Shown here piece by piece: positions 45,241-53,112 of a DNA stretch of 64,000 bases (position 1 is its first letter; each line of letters begins with the position of its first letter). The position numbers and the translations under genes were made by a program. The notes beneath the pieces were generated by a model that saw only the letters and a list, made by a program, of their open reading frames with translations, was not told where the DNA came from and did not search any database. The DNA is from JBBIJO01 sp037445895 (GTDB lineage: Bacteria > Bacteroidota > Ignavibacteria > Kapaibacteriales > UBA2268): contig JBBIJO010000001.1 in the NCBI GenBank assembly GCA_037445895.1, forward strand, positions 62,001 through 126,000. The letters run 5' to 3'.

Positions 45241-46014
45241 ATGGAGATGAAGAAAACTTATAGAATTTCTTTTTTAAGTGGAAAAGGTGGGGTTGGTAAA
45301 AGTATTATTCTTGCTAATCTGGCTCGTTTTTTTGCTAAGAAATTCGATACGGTCCTAATTTTCGATAACAACCTCGATTATCCAATTCAACACTTTCTTA
45401 ACGGGATTGAACCGAACGTTAGGCTTATCGATGTATTGAAATCCGACATTTCTATTGAGTATGCTTTAAATAGAATAAACAATAGCCTATTTTTTGTAGG
45501 AGGTTCTAATGACTTAAGTATTGAATTTGAACCAAGTGCTCAACTAATGGAGAGTTTCTCTTTTTTGCTTCAAAATAACGATTTCGACCTTGTCTTGCTT
45601 GACCACAAATCCGGTTTCAATAAAACCATATTGGAATTCTCAAAAATTTCGGATTTGAATCTTATATTTGTATCCGATGAACCGACTTCGATATTCGATT
45701 CCTATGGTTTAGTAAAATTTCTATATGGAATCTATGGGATAGCAAACATTGGGATTGTGATAAATAACGTTGTGGAAAACGATGATGGAATTGAAATAGC
45801 CAGTAAATTTAATTTAGCGACCAGCACCTTTTTAAAGAAAGAGTTCCCTGTTCTTGGAATTATTCCATATGAACGGGGCCTAAAGTCCATGATTTTTCAT
45901 CAAGAGTTGCTTGTACAAAATCGAAGCGATGGTGAATTCTATACCTCGTTAGCTAATCTTTTCGAGAATATTCTTTCATACCTCAATATTGTCGAAATAG
46001 CACAAACTTCTTAA
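45241..46014 (+). CDS. flhG: MinD-like ATPase FlhG (flagellar number regulator)
   Basis: ParA/MinD-family ATPase of 257 residues with the deviant Walker A KGGVGKS (15-21). The FlhG-specific stretch SDEPTSIFDSYGLVKF (145-160) matches the conserved PTSxxDxYxLxK. The switch II region reads LLDHKSGFNKT (119-129) where MinD/FlhG proteins usually have DTxAG; this may alter hydrolysis. FlhG partners with FlhF, encoded just upstream. The start may be ATG 45247. Confidence 0.85.
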   Translation: MEMKKTYRISFLSGKGGVGKSIILANLARFFAKKFDTVLIFDNNLDYPIQHFLNGIEPNVRLIDVLKSDISIEYALNRINNSLFFVGGSNDLSIEFEPSAQLMESFSFLLQNNDFDLVLLDHKSGFNKTILEFSKISDLNLIFVSDEPTSIFDSYGLVKFLYGIYGIANIGIVINNVVENDDGIEIASKFNLATSTFLKKEFPVLGIIPYERGLKSMIFHQELLVQNRSDGEFYTSLANLFENILSYLNIVEIAQTS

Positions 46015-46054
46015 TTTGCATTGTTAATTTGTTTTTTTTAGTGTAAATGTTTTT

Positions 46055-46582
46055 ATGGCAAAAGAAAAATCCAACGAAGTTGAGGGAAAAGAACAGAAAA
46101 AAGAACAGCAAGAAAAACAACAGGTTAAAAAGCAGCGAGAAGCTCGTCTCAAAAAGAGACTAAAGAAAGAAAGCAAAAAAATAGACAAAATAGTTTCTTT
46201 CCCTTTCCGCTCCTTGTTTCTCATAGGTTCGGTTTCGGGTATTTTAACATTTTTATATGCCTTGTTTGCTCAATACGATACTTTTTTAATGTCTGTTTTA
46301 AAAGGGTTTATCGTTTTTACAGCAGTTTACCTGGGTATAGGAATATTATTCATGCTCTTTTTCGTTGCAATGGCAAAAGCAAGACAACGTGAAGCAGAGG
46401 AACTAAAAAGACAAGATGAGGCAAGACATAGGGAAAATGAAAGGTCGGAATATGAAAGCAAATACGAGCGCGAACTCCTTTTGAAACAAGCCGAAGAAAA
46501 ACGGGAACAAGAAGTTCGAAAATTTAAAGAGCAATTAAATCGCCAAGGGATGGAACAAACGGGTTCGAACTTAGACAATTGA
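46055..46582 (+). CDS. Membrane protein with charged coiled coils, in the flagellar module
   Basis: A 175-residue protein of unknown family. Residues 1-45 are extremely charged (Lys/Glu/Gln), followed by two hydrophobic segments (about 52-71 and 84-106). A long charged Arg/Glu/Lys/Gln helix (108-165) is likely a coiled coil. It lies between flhG (40-base gap) and fliA (38-base gap) on the same strand, so a role in flagellar placement or motor assembly is possible by context only. No homologous family was recognised. Confidence 0.7.
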   Translation: MAKEKSNEVEGKEQKKEQQEKQQVKKQREARLKKRLKKESKKIDKIVSFPFRSLFLIGSVSGILTFLYALFAQYDTFLMSVLKGFIVFTAVYLGIGILFMLFFVAMAKARQREAEELKRQDEARHRENERSEYESKYERELLLKQAEEKREQEVRKFKEQLNRQGMEQTGSNLDN

Positions 46583-46620
46583 ATGGGAAATTAATATAGT
46601 TGCTATATAAAATATATACT

Positions 46621-47406
46621 ATGAATACAAAAAACGAAGAGGCAAATCCTGATATAAAAACTATTTGGGAATTATATAAACTCCAACAGAGTGATTCCTT
46701 TCGGGAAAAACTTGTTCTGTATTACATCCCGCTCGTGCGTTCTGCGATTAAAACGATTTCAATTCCAACTGCTTCAATCCTAACACGCGACGATTTAATT
46801 AGTTCTGGAATTATTGGACTTATCGATGCTATCGAAAAATACGACCCAACCCGAGGCGTTAAATTCGAAACTTACGCATTGCAACGAATTAAAGGAGCAA
46901 TACTCGATGAACTTCGTCGTGTCGATTGGCTATCGCGCTCTGCACGGCAAAAAGCACAGGAAGTTATTTCTGCATTGGAGTCAATCCAAAATGATACTGC
47001 CGATGGAACCACTTTATTCGAATTATCTTCCAAATTAGATATTAACGATTCTGAAATTAATCGCTATTTATCTGCATATCAGTCTTCGAAAGAGGCTTTT
47101 TTTATTAGCGAAACAACCTTTACAGACGACGAAGAAGAACCAACAAGCCTCCTTGAAAGTATTGCCGACGAAGACCAAAAAAGTGCACTCGATGAAATTG
47201 TAGATAAAGAGAAAATATCAATAATTTTGGATTTCCTCAACTCGTTACCAGAAAGGAATAGACTAATTATGACTTTATATTACTACGAAAATTTGAAGTT
47301 TAAAGAAATTGGCAAAGCCTTGAATTTATCGGAAAGTCGCGTTTGCCAAGTCCATTCTGAGATTATTGAACAATTGAAAAAGAAATTCAAAGTCATTGAA
47401 GAGTAA
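46621..47406 (+). CDS. fliA: Flagellar/motility sigma factor, FliA (sigma-28) type
   Basis: Sigma-70 family group 3 factor of 261 residues. Region 2 contains GLIDAIEKYDPTRGVKFETYALQRIKGA in family style, followed by ILDELRRVDWLSRS (94-107), hallmark of FliA/WhiG/SigD. Region 4 is near 205-255 (LPERNRLIMTLYYYENLKFKEIG). It would direct RNA polymerase to late flagellar promoters. The ATG 46621 is chosen over a TTG at 46600. Its place behind flhF and flhG supports the flagellar assignment. It ends 1 base before a convergent lipoprotein gene. Confidence 0.9.
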   Translation: MNTKNEEANPDIKTIWELYKLQQSDSFREKLVLYYIPLVRSAIKTISIPTASILTRDDLISSGIIGLIDAIEKYDPTRGVKFETYALQRIKGAILDELRRVDWLSRSARQKAQEVISALESIQNDTADGTTLFELSSKLDINDSEINRYLSAYQSSKEAFFISETTFTDDEEEPTSLLESIADEDQKSALDEIVDKEKISIILDFLNSLPERNRLIMTLYYYENLKFKEIGKALNLSESRVCQVHSEIIEQLKKKFKVIEE

Positions 47407-47407
47407 A

Positions 47408-47911
47408 TTAGAAGTATGTTTCGTCGCGCCAATAACTTATTTTCCAAATAGAATCTTGGGGGTAAAAAATTAACCTGAAATTTGCTTTACCTTGCAAACG
47501 CACCACATCGGTTGGAGAAAAAATAATTGTCAACGAGAATCCACGCTGGACATTCCTTTCTATCGAATCACCAATTGAGGTATAAGTATCGTTCCAAATT
47601 AAGTCAATATTGGAAGCAGCCTGAAAAAGCCCAAAAGTTGTCCTAACATCTTGTTCCTTTCCCCAAGAAACATCAACACCTAACTCATAATTTTTGTAAA
47701 CAAAAGTAAAGTCCTCGTCGAGCAATTTGCTGTAAACAAGAGTATCTTCGAAAACATAAGCATAACGAAAATTCAGAAAAACACCATCTATCGTTTTTTG
47801 GTCGGAAATAATTGGAGTGCCAAAGTCTGAATCGACAACCTTTGGAGAAAATGGATTAATACAGCCTTGAAGATTTATACATACAAATAATATCGCTAAA
47901 AAAAGTTTCAT
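47408..47911 (-). CDS. Predicted lipoprotein, NTF2-like
   Basis: A 167-residue protein with a lipoprotein signal (LQGC, Cys17). The mature part has a pattern seen in SnoaL/NTF2-like domains (FLNFRYAYVFEDTLVYSKLLDEDFTFVYKN early, IWKISYWRDETYF at the end). The function is unknown. It is the last gene of ybaB-recR-lipoprotein-lipoprotein on the minus strand and resembles its upstream neighbour in size and design, so the two may be an ancient duplicate pair. Confidence 0.72.
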   Translation of the reverse strand: MKLFLAILFVCINLQGCINPFSPKVVDSDFGTPIISDQKTIDGVFLNFRYAYVFEDTLVYSKLLDEDFTFVYKNYELGVDVSWGKEQDVRTTFGLFQAASNIDLIWNDTYTSIGDSIERNVQRGFSLTIIFSPTDVVRLQGKANFRLIFYPQDSIWKISYWRDETYF

Positions 47912-47918
47912 ATAAGTT

Positions 47919-48515
47919 TTATGATTTGAGTTTGGCCTTTAAAATACTTAAACTTGGGAACCCATCGTCTTTTGTTTTCAAATCGGACCAACGGTAAATT
48001 GACCAAATTCCATTAGTGTTTAGAACTAAAATCATTTGAAGCGAACCTTTGTAAATATTGTTAATAGAGTTGTCTCTCGAATTAACAATCATCTCGTAAT
48101 CACTAATGAAAGCTGCAGAATCGGGAAGTATCGAGATAAAATTTTGGTTCGACAGTGTAAAAGTAGGGTAGTCTTCCGAAGCAAATTTGCTAAAAAAGTT
48201 CTGTGCAAAGAGTTTTTCCGATACTAAATCCCAATTTTCAAAGATATCTGGATAAATCGACATAGCTTCGGCAGCTGGGGTAAAATTAAATGTTCGGCTA
48301 TCGTCGTTCACGAAGCACAATGAATATGCATTTATATTTTTGAAATTCAAGGACTTAACAAAATTATCTATTAAAATTTGTGGTGAAACAGATGGGGGAT
48401 AGTTTTGACTGTTTTCTTCGGGGGTCTCGGGTGTCCTCGTTTCAAAAAGACCACAGTTCGGAAAAAGGGCAATCATCATTAAAATCCCAAAATATTTAAA
48501 TATGCTATAAGACAT
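47919..48515 (-). CDS. Predicted lipoprotein, NTF2-like
   Basis: A 198-residue protein with an N-terminal hydrophobic stretch and lipobox-like LFPNC (Cys21). The mature sequence has a Pro/Glu-rich linker and then a segment like ILIDNFVKSLNFKNINAYSLC ending with NGIWSIYRWSDLKT, similar in layout to the next gene's IWKISYWRDETYF. It is a probable periplasmic lipoprotein of unknown function. It follows recR by 6 bases. Confidence 0.7.
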   Translation of the reverse strand: MSYSIFKYFGILMMIALFPNCGLFETRTPETPEENSQNYPPSVSPQILIDNFVKSLNFKNINAYSLCFVNDDSRTFNFTPAAEAMSIYPDIFENWDLVSEKLFAQNFFSKFASEDYPTFTLSNQNFISILPDSAAFISDYEMIVNSRDNSINNIYKGSLQMILVLNTNGIWSIYRWSDLKTKDDGFPSLSILKAKLKS

Positions 48516-48521
48516 AAGAAT

Positions 48522-49118
48522 CTATAAAATTTCAACTCGATTTTCGAAAGCATTCAAAATAGTAGCGTCGTCGGCAAATTGAAGCTCTGTTCCTATTGGT
48601 ATGCCGCGAGCAATACGAGTAAGCTTGATTCCCAAATGTTTAAGAAGTTTAGCAATGTATTGTGTAGTTATTTCGCCTTCGACGCTCGGATTCAATGCAA
48701 AAATAATTTCCTTTGAATCTTTGGCCCTTTCGAGCAATTCTTTTATTTTTAGTTTCGAAATGGATATGCCATCGAGATGATTAATCGTGCCATGTAAAAT
48801 GTGATAAACTCCTTTAAATTCATTCATTTTCTCAATTGCAATTACATCATCTGGTTGCTCAACAACACAAATGATGTCTTTTTTACGATTCGGGGACGAA
48901 CAGATTGGGCAAGTTTCTGATTCTGTGAAATTAAAACAAATAGGGCATAGTCTCACTTTTGTTTTTAGAGTCAGTAATGTTTCTGCAATGTTGTGGATAA
49001 ATTCTTCGGGCTGCCGAAGCAGGAAAAAAGTAAGTCTTTGAGCCGATTTCTTACCAATAGTAGGCAATTTTGAAAGCAGCTCTATCATTTTTTCAATTGA
49101 TTCCGATGAATACGTCAT
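48522..49118 (-). CDS. recR: Recombination mediator RecR
   Basis: Toroidal DNA-binding protein that works with RecO/RecF to load RecA at gaps. The 198-residue protein has the N-terminal helix-hairpin region (LLSKLPTIGKKSAQRLTFFLL), a four-Cys zinc finger (Cys58, 61, 70, 73) and a Toprim domain (ICVVEQPDDVIAIEKMN). It follows ybaB by 10 bases, the usual gene pair. Confidence 0.96.
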   Translation of the reverse strand: MTYSSESIEKMIELLSKLPTIGKKSAQRLTFFLLRQPEEFIHNIAETLLTLKTKVRLCPICFNFTESETCPICSSPNRKKDIICVVEQPDDVIAIEKMNEFKGVYHILHGTINHLDGISISKLKIKELLERAKDSKEIIFALNPSVEGEITTQYIAKLLKHLGIKLTRIARGIPIGTELQFADDATILNAFENRVEIL

Positions 49119-49128
49119 TGTATAAGCT

Positions 49129-49449
49129 TTATAAATTTAAACCAGGAATATTTGGCAAGGGACTAACCGCTCGCTGTATTTCTTCGGAAACTCCTTGCTG
49201 TGCTTTTTGTATAGCCAAGTTCACAGAAGCAATAATTAAATCTTCGAGCATAGTTTTGTCACCAAGGGCTAACGCTTTTTCGTCGATATTTAAGCTAACT
49301 ACTTGTAATGCACCATTAACTTTAGTTGTTACAAAATCCCCGCCGCTCGTAGCTTCGAAAACCATTGAAGCAGCTTGTTCCTTAACTTTAGCCATTTCGG
49401 ATTGCATTTTTTGAACTTGTTGCATCAAACTACTAATATCGAATTTCAT
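49129..49449 (-). CDS. ybaB: YbaB/EbfC nucleoid-associated protein
   Basis: A 106-residue DNA-binding protein. The N-terminal helix MFDI-type start with QVQKMQSEMAKVKEQAASM and the conserved centre VTTKVNGALQVVSLNIDEKAL followed by DLIIASVNLAIQKAQ fit YbaB/EbfC. It is usually encoded next to recR (and dnaX), as here. It is divergent from pspA. Confidence 0.93.
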   Translation of the reverse strand: MKFDISSLMQQVQKMQSEMAKVKEQAASMVFEATSGGDFVTTKVNGALQVVSLNIDEKALALGDKTMLEDLIIASVNLAIQKAQQGVSEEIQRAVSPLPNIPGLNL

Positions 49450-49552
49450 TCGTCTGTCTCCAAAAGAAATTTAAAATTAAAAATTTTTATTTTTGTATTG
49501 AATAAAACGAAACTTTTAAATTTATGTTTTGTTAAACTTCTAAGGTTAAAAA

Positions 49553-50251
49553 ATGGGAATATTCAGTCGTATTGCCGATATTTTCAAAGCTAACGTCAAC
49601 GATGCTTTGGATAAAGCCGAAGACCCAGAAAAAATGCTCAAACAAATGGTTCTCGAAATGGAAGAATCTGTCAACAAAGCTACTCTTGCTGTTGCAAACG
49701 CAATTGCAAACGAAAAGTCTCTTGAACGAAAAATGGAGAAAGCCCGTCGGGATGTTTCGGAATGGGAGACCAAAGCTACTCAAGCACTTCAAGCCGGACG
49801 CGAGGATTTAGCTCGTGCCGCACTCGAACGCAAAATAATTGCCGAAAAAAACTTACAAGACTTACAACCAGTATATCAACAAGCGAAAGACACCACAAAC
49901 AAACTCCGAAGCCAACTAAATAGTCTAAAAACGAAACTCGACGAAGCACGCGCTCGACAAAGCACGTTAATCGCTCGTTCACAAGCCGCAAAAGCACAAA
50001 AACAAATTGCTCAAAGCCTCAGTGGGGTAGGGTCGGATGCTTTTTCGAAATTTGATAAATACGAAGAAAAAATCGAAAAACTCGAAGCCGAGTCATCTGC
50101 TTTCGAAGAACTTGCAGGCGAAAGCACAAGCCTTGAGGAAGAATTTAAGCTTCTTTCGAAATCAAGCAATGTTGACCAACAACTCCTTGAACTAAAATCC
50201 AAGATGGGAATGCTACCCGAAAATTTCCAACAAAACACACAACAAGAATAA
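49553..50251 (+). CDS. pspA: PspA/IM30 family membrane-stress protein
   Basis: ESCRT-III-like membrane-remodelling protein of 232 residues, almost all coiled coil. The N-terminus MGIFSRIADIFKANVNDALDKAEDPEKMLKQM in family style is an amphipathic membrane-binding helix plus the first hairpin, followed by long heptad-rich helices (60-220). It protects the inner membrane under envelope stress. No pspF or pspBC gene is nearby; the partner encoded downstream is a YbjN-like protein. Confidence 0.93.
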   Translation: MGIFSRIADIFKANVNDALDKAEDPEKMLKQMVLEMEESVNKATLAVANAIANEKSLERKMEKARRDVSEWETKATQALQAGREDLARAALERKIIAEKNLQDLQPVYQQAKDTTNKLRSQLNSLKTKLDEARARQSTLIARSQAAKAQKQIAQSLSGVGSDAFSKFDKYEEKIEKLEAESSAFEELAGESTSLEEEFKLLSKSSNVDQQLLELKSKMGMLPENFQQNTQQE

Positions 50252-50264
50252 TAAAAGGTGAAAT

Positions 50265-50762
50265 ATGGACGAAACTAATTATTTAAACGCAAACGAAAGG
50301 AATTCTTTTGTGCAAACGCCACAGGAAATAATTGACAAAACGGCTCAAAAACTCGAAGAGTTGTTAGCCCAAAATTTTCCTGAGCATTTAAAATTTGGGG
50401 ATGGAACTTTTACAATTCAACGGGGTTCTTCACAAATAATGATAGTTGTCCGTCCTTACACCGATTCCGAAACTTGCGTAGAGTTTTTTTCTAACGTTGT
50501 TACGGGAGCTAAAATATCACCCGAACTAATGCATTTCCTTTTACGAAAAAATGCTGAACTTCATTTCGGTGCCTTTGGTATGATTTTCGACGATACAATT
50601 ACGTTTTCCCACACAATACTTGGTTCCACTCTCAACCATGATTCATTGCAATTAATCCTTACAACAATTGCAGTTATTTGCGACCATTACGACGATATTA
50701 TTGTCGACATTGCCGGCGGGAAGCGAGCTTCGGACATTACGACCGACTTGGAAAGCGAATAA
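50265..50762 (+). CDS. YbjN-like/T3SS-chaperone-fold protein
   Basis: A 165-residue acidic cytoplasmic protein. The order of a strand pair (KFGDGTFTIQRGSSQIMIVVRPY), a helical turn with a segment like ELMHFLLRKNAELHFGAFGMIFDD, and a C-terminal helix resembles YbjN / type III secretion chaperone-like folds, but the match is from pattern only. It starts 13 bases after pspA with an AAAGG site and is therefore probably co-expressed. Role unknown. Confidence 0.55.
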   Translation: MDETNYLNANERNSFVQTPQEIIDKTAQKLEELLAQNFPEHLKFGDGTFTIQRGSSQIMIVVRPYTDSETCVEFFSNVVTGAKISPELMHFLLRKNAELHFGAFGMIFDDTITFSHTILGSTLNHDSLQLILTTIAVICDHYDDIIVDIAGGKRASDITTDLESE

Positions 50763-50791
50763 AATTCTCATTTTTTAGTTCTATAAAAACG

Positions 50792-50820
50792 AAAATTCCC
50801 GCGAAATATGCAGGAATTTT
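50792..50820. terminator. Candidate bidirectional terminator hairpin
   Basis: AAAATTCC (50792-50799) and GGAATTTT (50813-50820) form an 8-bp stem with a 13-base loop in the gap between the convergent YbjN-like and DUF6580 genes. The A- and T-rich outer arms could serve both directions. The loop is long and the following T-run short, so the call is tentative. Confidence 0.4.
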
Positions 50821-50858
50821 ATTCTGTTCCAAAAAACTTCAAGCCGAAGCCGTTCGGG

Positions 50859-51413
50859 TTAGTCCAGTCGATACTTTAAAATTAGTCTCGAAGCAAAATG
50901 AAAGGCCGAAAAAATAGCAAAAGCGTAAAATAAATCCCCCGCAAAAGATAAAGCGAATAAATCCATCGGAGAAGTTTTGTAAAATGGCAAACCAAAAAAG
51001 TAACATTGCAAAAGCCCTTGCAAATTATGCGGATACATTCCGCTTGTCAGCCAAACAGCAAAATTAGTAATTAAAAAGAACGCCAAAGATGAAATAGAGG
51101 AAAAATAGAAAAGCCTAAAATACGAAAATCTATTTTTTAATAAAAAACCAATTGATGTAATTAAAAGAAAGCTAAGATATACAGCCCAAATAGTGGAATG
51201 AAAACCTAAGAATAAATCAGAAATGAACATAATAGCTAATGGCAGCAAAAAAGCATTCCAACGATTCGATAACGAATATCCCCCGAATAAAGCGATTGCC
51301 GTTATTGGTGTAAAGTTAGGCGGATGAGGGACAAGACGTGAAATCACGGCAAAAACGATTAAAGCCAAGGAAACAATGTTCATTGGTAAATTCTTTTTGT
51401 TCTCTTTTTCCAT
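50859..51413 (-). CDS. DUF6580-type integral membrane protein
   Basis: A 184-residue protein with about five hydrophobic helices. The motif SRLVPHPPNFTPITAIALFGG (25-45 region) is characteristic of a family now called DUF6580, found widely in Bacteroidota. Its topology resembles small S-component-like transporters, but function is unknown. Single gene, convergent to the YbjN-like gene. Confidence 0.75.
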   Translation of the reverse strand: MEKENKKNLPMNIVSLALIVFAVISRLVPHPPNFTPITAIALFGGYSLSNRWNAFLLPLAIMFISDLFLGFHSTIWAVYLSFLLITSIGFLLKNRFSYFRLFYFSSISSLAFFLITNFAVWLTSGMYPHNLQGLLQCYFFGLPFYKTSPMDLFALSFAGDLFYAFAIFSAFHFASRLILKYRLD

Positions 51414-51586
51414 AATTATACTCTCAGCTTTTAAAAAACAAACTCAAAAATAGCAAATAGGTAGCAAATAAACAACCATCTTTTAGTTTACATAATATAG
51501 ATTATATTGTATTCATAAAGATTATTTGTTTGAATTATAATTATTTATTATTTTCGTATAATTTTATCTTAATTAATGAGGTAAAA

Positions 51587-51949
51587 ATGAAAATTTTTTT
51601 AAGTATAGTTTTTTTGCTTGCATTTTTTGCTTGCAACAAACAACCAACTGCAATCGTAAATCCCAACAATAATGAGCCAATCATTGATAGCGTTACTTTT
51701 TGGTTCGATTTACTTCCTGCCGTTCCAACTGCATATATTACGTGTTGGGCACACGACCCAGATGGCGACTCATTATCTTATAGATGGAAAGCAACTGCTG
51801 GCGAGTTCATTGGTTCCGGTAAAAGTGTTACTTACGTTTTAGCTCCATGTTGCGATAGTATATCAAATAAGATTACTGTGGAAGTAAGCGATCTTTATGG
51901 TGGCAAAGCTGTTCACACTTTTCCAATTAAAGCTCCTACAAAACCTTAG
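51587..51949 (+). CDS. Small lipoprotein with Ig/PKD-like domain
   Basis: A 120-residue exported lipoprotein starting at ATG 51587 behind GAGG at 51578-51581, with lipobox LLAFFAC (Cys16). The mature part is one cadherin/PKD-like beta-sandwich: WAHDPDGDSLSYRWKATAGE and a late ITVEVSDLYGGKAVHTF. A longer frame upstream (from 51530) lacks a sensible signal. The barrel gene that follows after 11 bases is probably its partner; an outer-membrane role is inferred. Confidence 0.75.
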   Translation: MKIFLSIVFLLAFFACNKQPTAIVNPNNNEPIIDSVTFWFDLLPAVPTAYITCWAHDPDGDSLSYRWKATAGEFIGSGKSVTYVLAPCCDSISNKITVEVSDLYGGKAVHTFPIKAPTKP

Positions 51950-51960
51950 GAATTTTAAAT

Positions 51961-52905
51961 ATGAGAAAAATTATTTTTTTTGTTTTTGCATTTTCCATCA
52001 TTAATCTTTGGCATCAACTTTTTGCTCAAGGATGTTGTAGTGTGTCGATTCCAACTTTGGGTAGCACCGAAAGTGGTTCGATTGCTTTTGGTTCAATGAG
52101 AGTTGGAATTAATTATCTTTATACAAACACATCTACAACTTTCAATGACGACATAAAAATACAAGACCCTCTCAAAAGAAAAGCTTTTGGGCATAATTTA
52201 GTTTTCGATGCCGAATTTGGAATATGGCAAAATCTTAGCTTTTTTGTTTTGCTACCCTACAATCACTACTCTCGTAGTACAACTGTTACATCGACGACAG
52301 TAGTATATAAAAATAGTGGATTAGGAGACTTAACTGTGCTTCTTAAATACAATGCGATAAATCCAAGTTTCGCAATGCCCTACCAATTATCAGTTGGTAG
52401 TGGTATCAAATTACCCACTGGTGAGTTTCAAACCGAAAGTCAAGGTGTTCAGCTCCCATTGGATATCCAATCTGGAACTGGAACTCTCGACTTTGTTCTG
52501 TGGTCTTTTTTCACAGCCAATTTTCTCGAAGATTTTACATTTACACAAAGTGCATTATTTAAATTTGCAGGAAAAAATTCAGAAGGATACGATATAGGAA
52601 ATGAGCTTCTAACTGTAACTGGATTGCTATACAATGTTGTCGATGAAATACAACCCAACATCCTTTTTCGTTTACAAAAACGATGGAATGATAGATTAGA
52701 AATCGATAGTATTGGTAGTCAAATTATTCCTAATTCCGGAAGAATTTTAATTGAGGTTATTCCCGGGGTTGTCTTCAATTATTCGAATATTTTAACAACA
52801 AGGCTTTTCTTTACATTTCCAATTTATATAAAAGTAAATGGAACTCAACTTTCGCCATCGTGGCGAGTTGGAACTGAGTTCCACTATAACTTCAATCTAT
52901 TTTGA
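51961..52905 (+). CDS. Outer-membrane beta-barrel protein (transporter-like)
   Basis: A 314-residue protein with signal peptide (1-22, HQLFAQ) followed by GCCSVSIPTLGSTESGSI and then repeated amphipathic strands (for example LTVLLKYNAINPSF, QLSVGSGIKLPTGEF, IPGVVFNYSNILTTRLFF), ending in a terminal Phe (HYNFNLF). It resembles uncharacterised transporter-type porins of Bacteroidota/Chlorobiota that accompany metal or organic uptake genes. Substrate unknown. Confidence 0.7.
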   Translation: MRKIIFFVFAFSIINLWHQLFAQGCCSVSIPTLGSTESGSIAFGSMRVGINYLYTNTSTTFNDDIKIQDPLKRKAFGHNLVFDAEFGIWQNLSFFVLLPYNHYSRSTTVTSTTVVYKNSGLGDLTVLLKYNAINPSFAMPYQLSVGSGIKLPTGEFQTESQGVQLPLDIQSGTGTLDFVLWSFFTANFLEDFTFTQSALFKFAGKNSEGYDIGNELLTVTGLLYNVVDEIQPNILFRLQKRWNDRLEIDSIGSQIIPNSGRILIEVIPGVVFNYSNILTTRLFFTFPIYIKVNGTQLSPSWRVGTEFHYNFNLF

Positions 52906-52911
52906 AATATT

Positions 52912-53109
52912 CTATTCCTCGGAAAGAAACATTTTAAGGGTCTTGATAAAAATGGGATTGTTCGAGTTGATACTATTTTTAATTTTTTCTTTAATTTCTA
53001 TGATTTTTTGTCTATTTTGTAATTCCATCCCACTCCTTTCTTTTTGAAGAAGGGCTATTTCATACGTTTTTTCTTTCTTTACTATTAGAGAATCCTTCTT
53101 GTCTTTCAT
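52912..53109 (-). CDS. Small lysine-rich hypothetical protein
   Basis: A 65-residue frame rich in Lys, Glu and Ile (QNRQKIIEIKEKIKNSI), predicted helical. It starts 3 bases after the pyrC stop on the same strand and ends 6 bases from the convergent barrel gene, filling the gap exactly. That position favours a real last cistron, but no family was recognised and chance cannot be ruled out. Confidence 0.42.
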   Translation of the reverse strand: MKDKKDSLIVKKEKTYEIALLQKERSGMELQNRQKIIEIKEKIKNSINSNNPIFIKTLKMFLSEE

Positions 53110-53112
53110 TTA

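Noticed and set aside
48992..49000. Perfect DnaA box (TGTGGATAA) inside recR
   Set aside because: Single isolated copy in coding sequence, no array.
49546..50238. Several minus-strand frames within pspA
   Set aside because: They arise from the low-complexity coiled-coil coding sequence; no signal, motif or spacing supports them.
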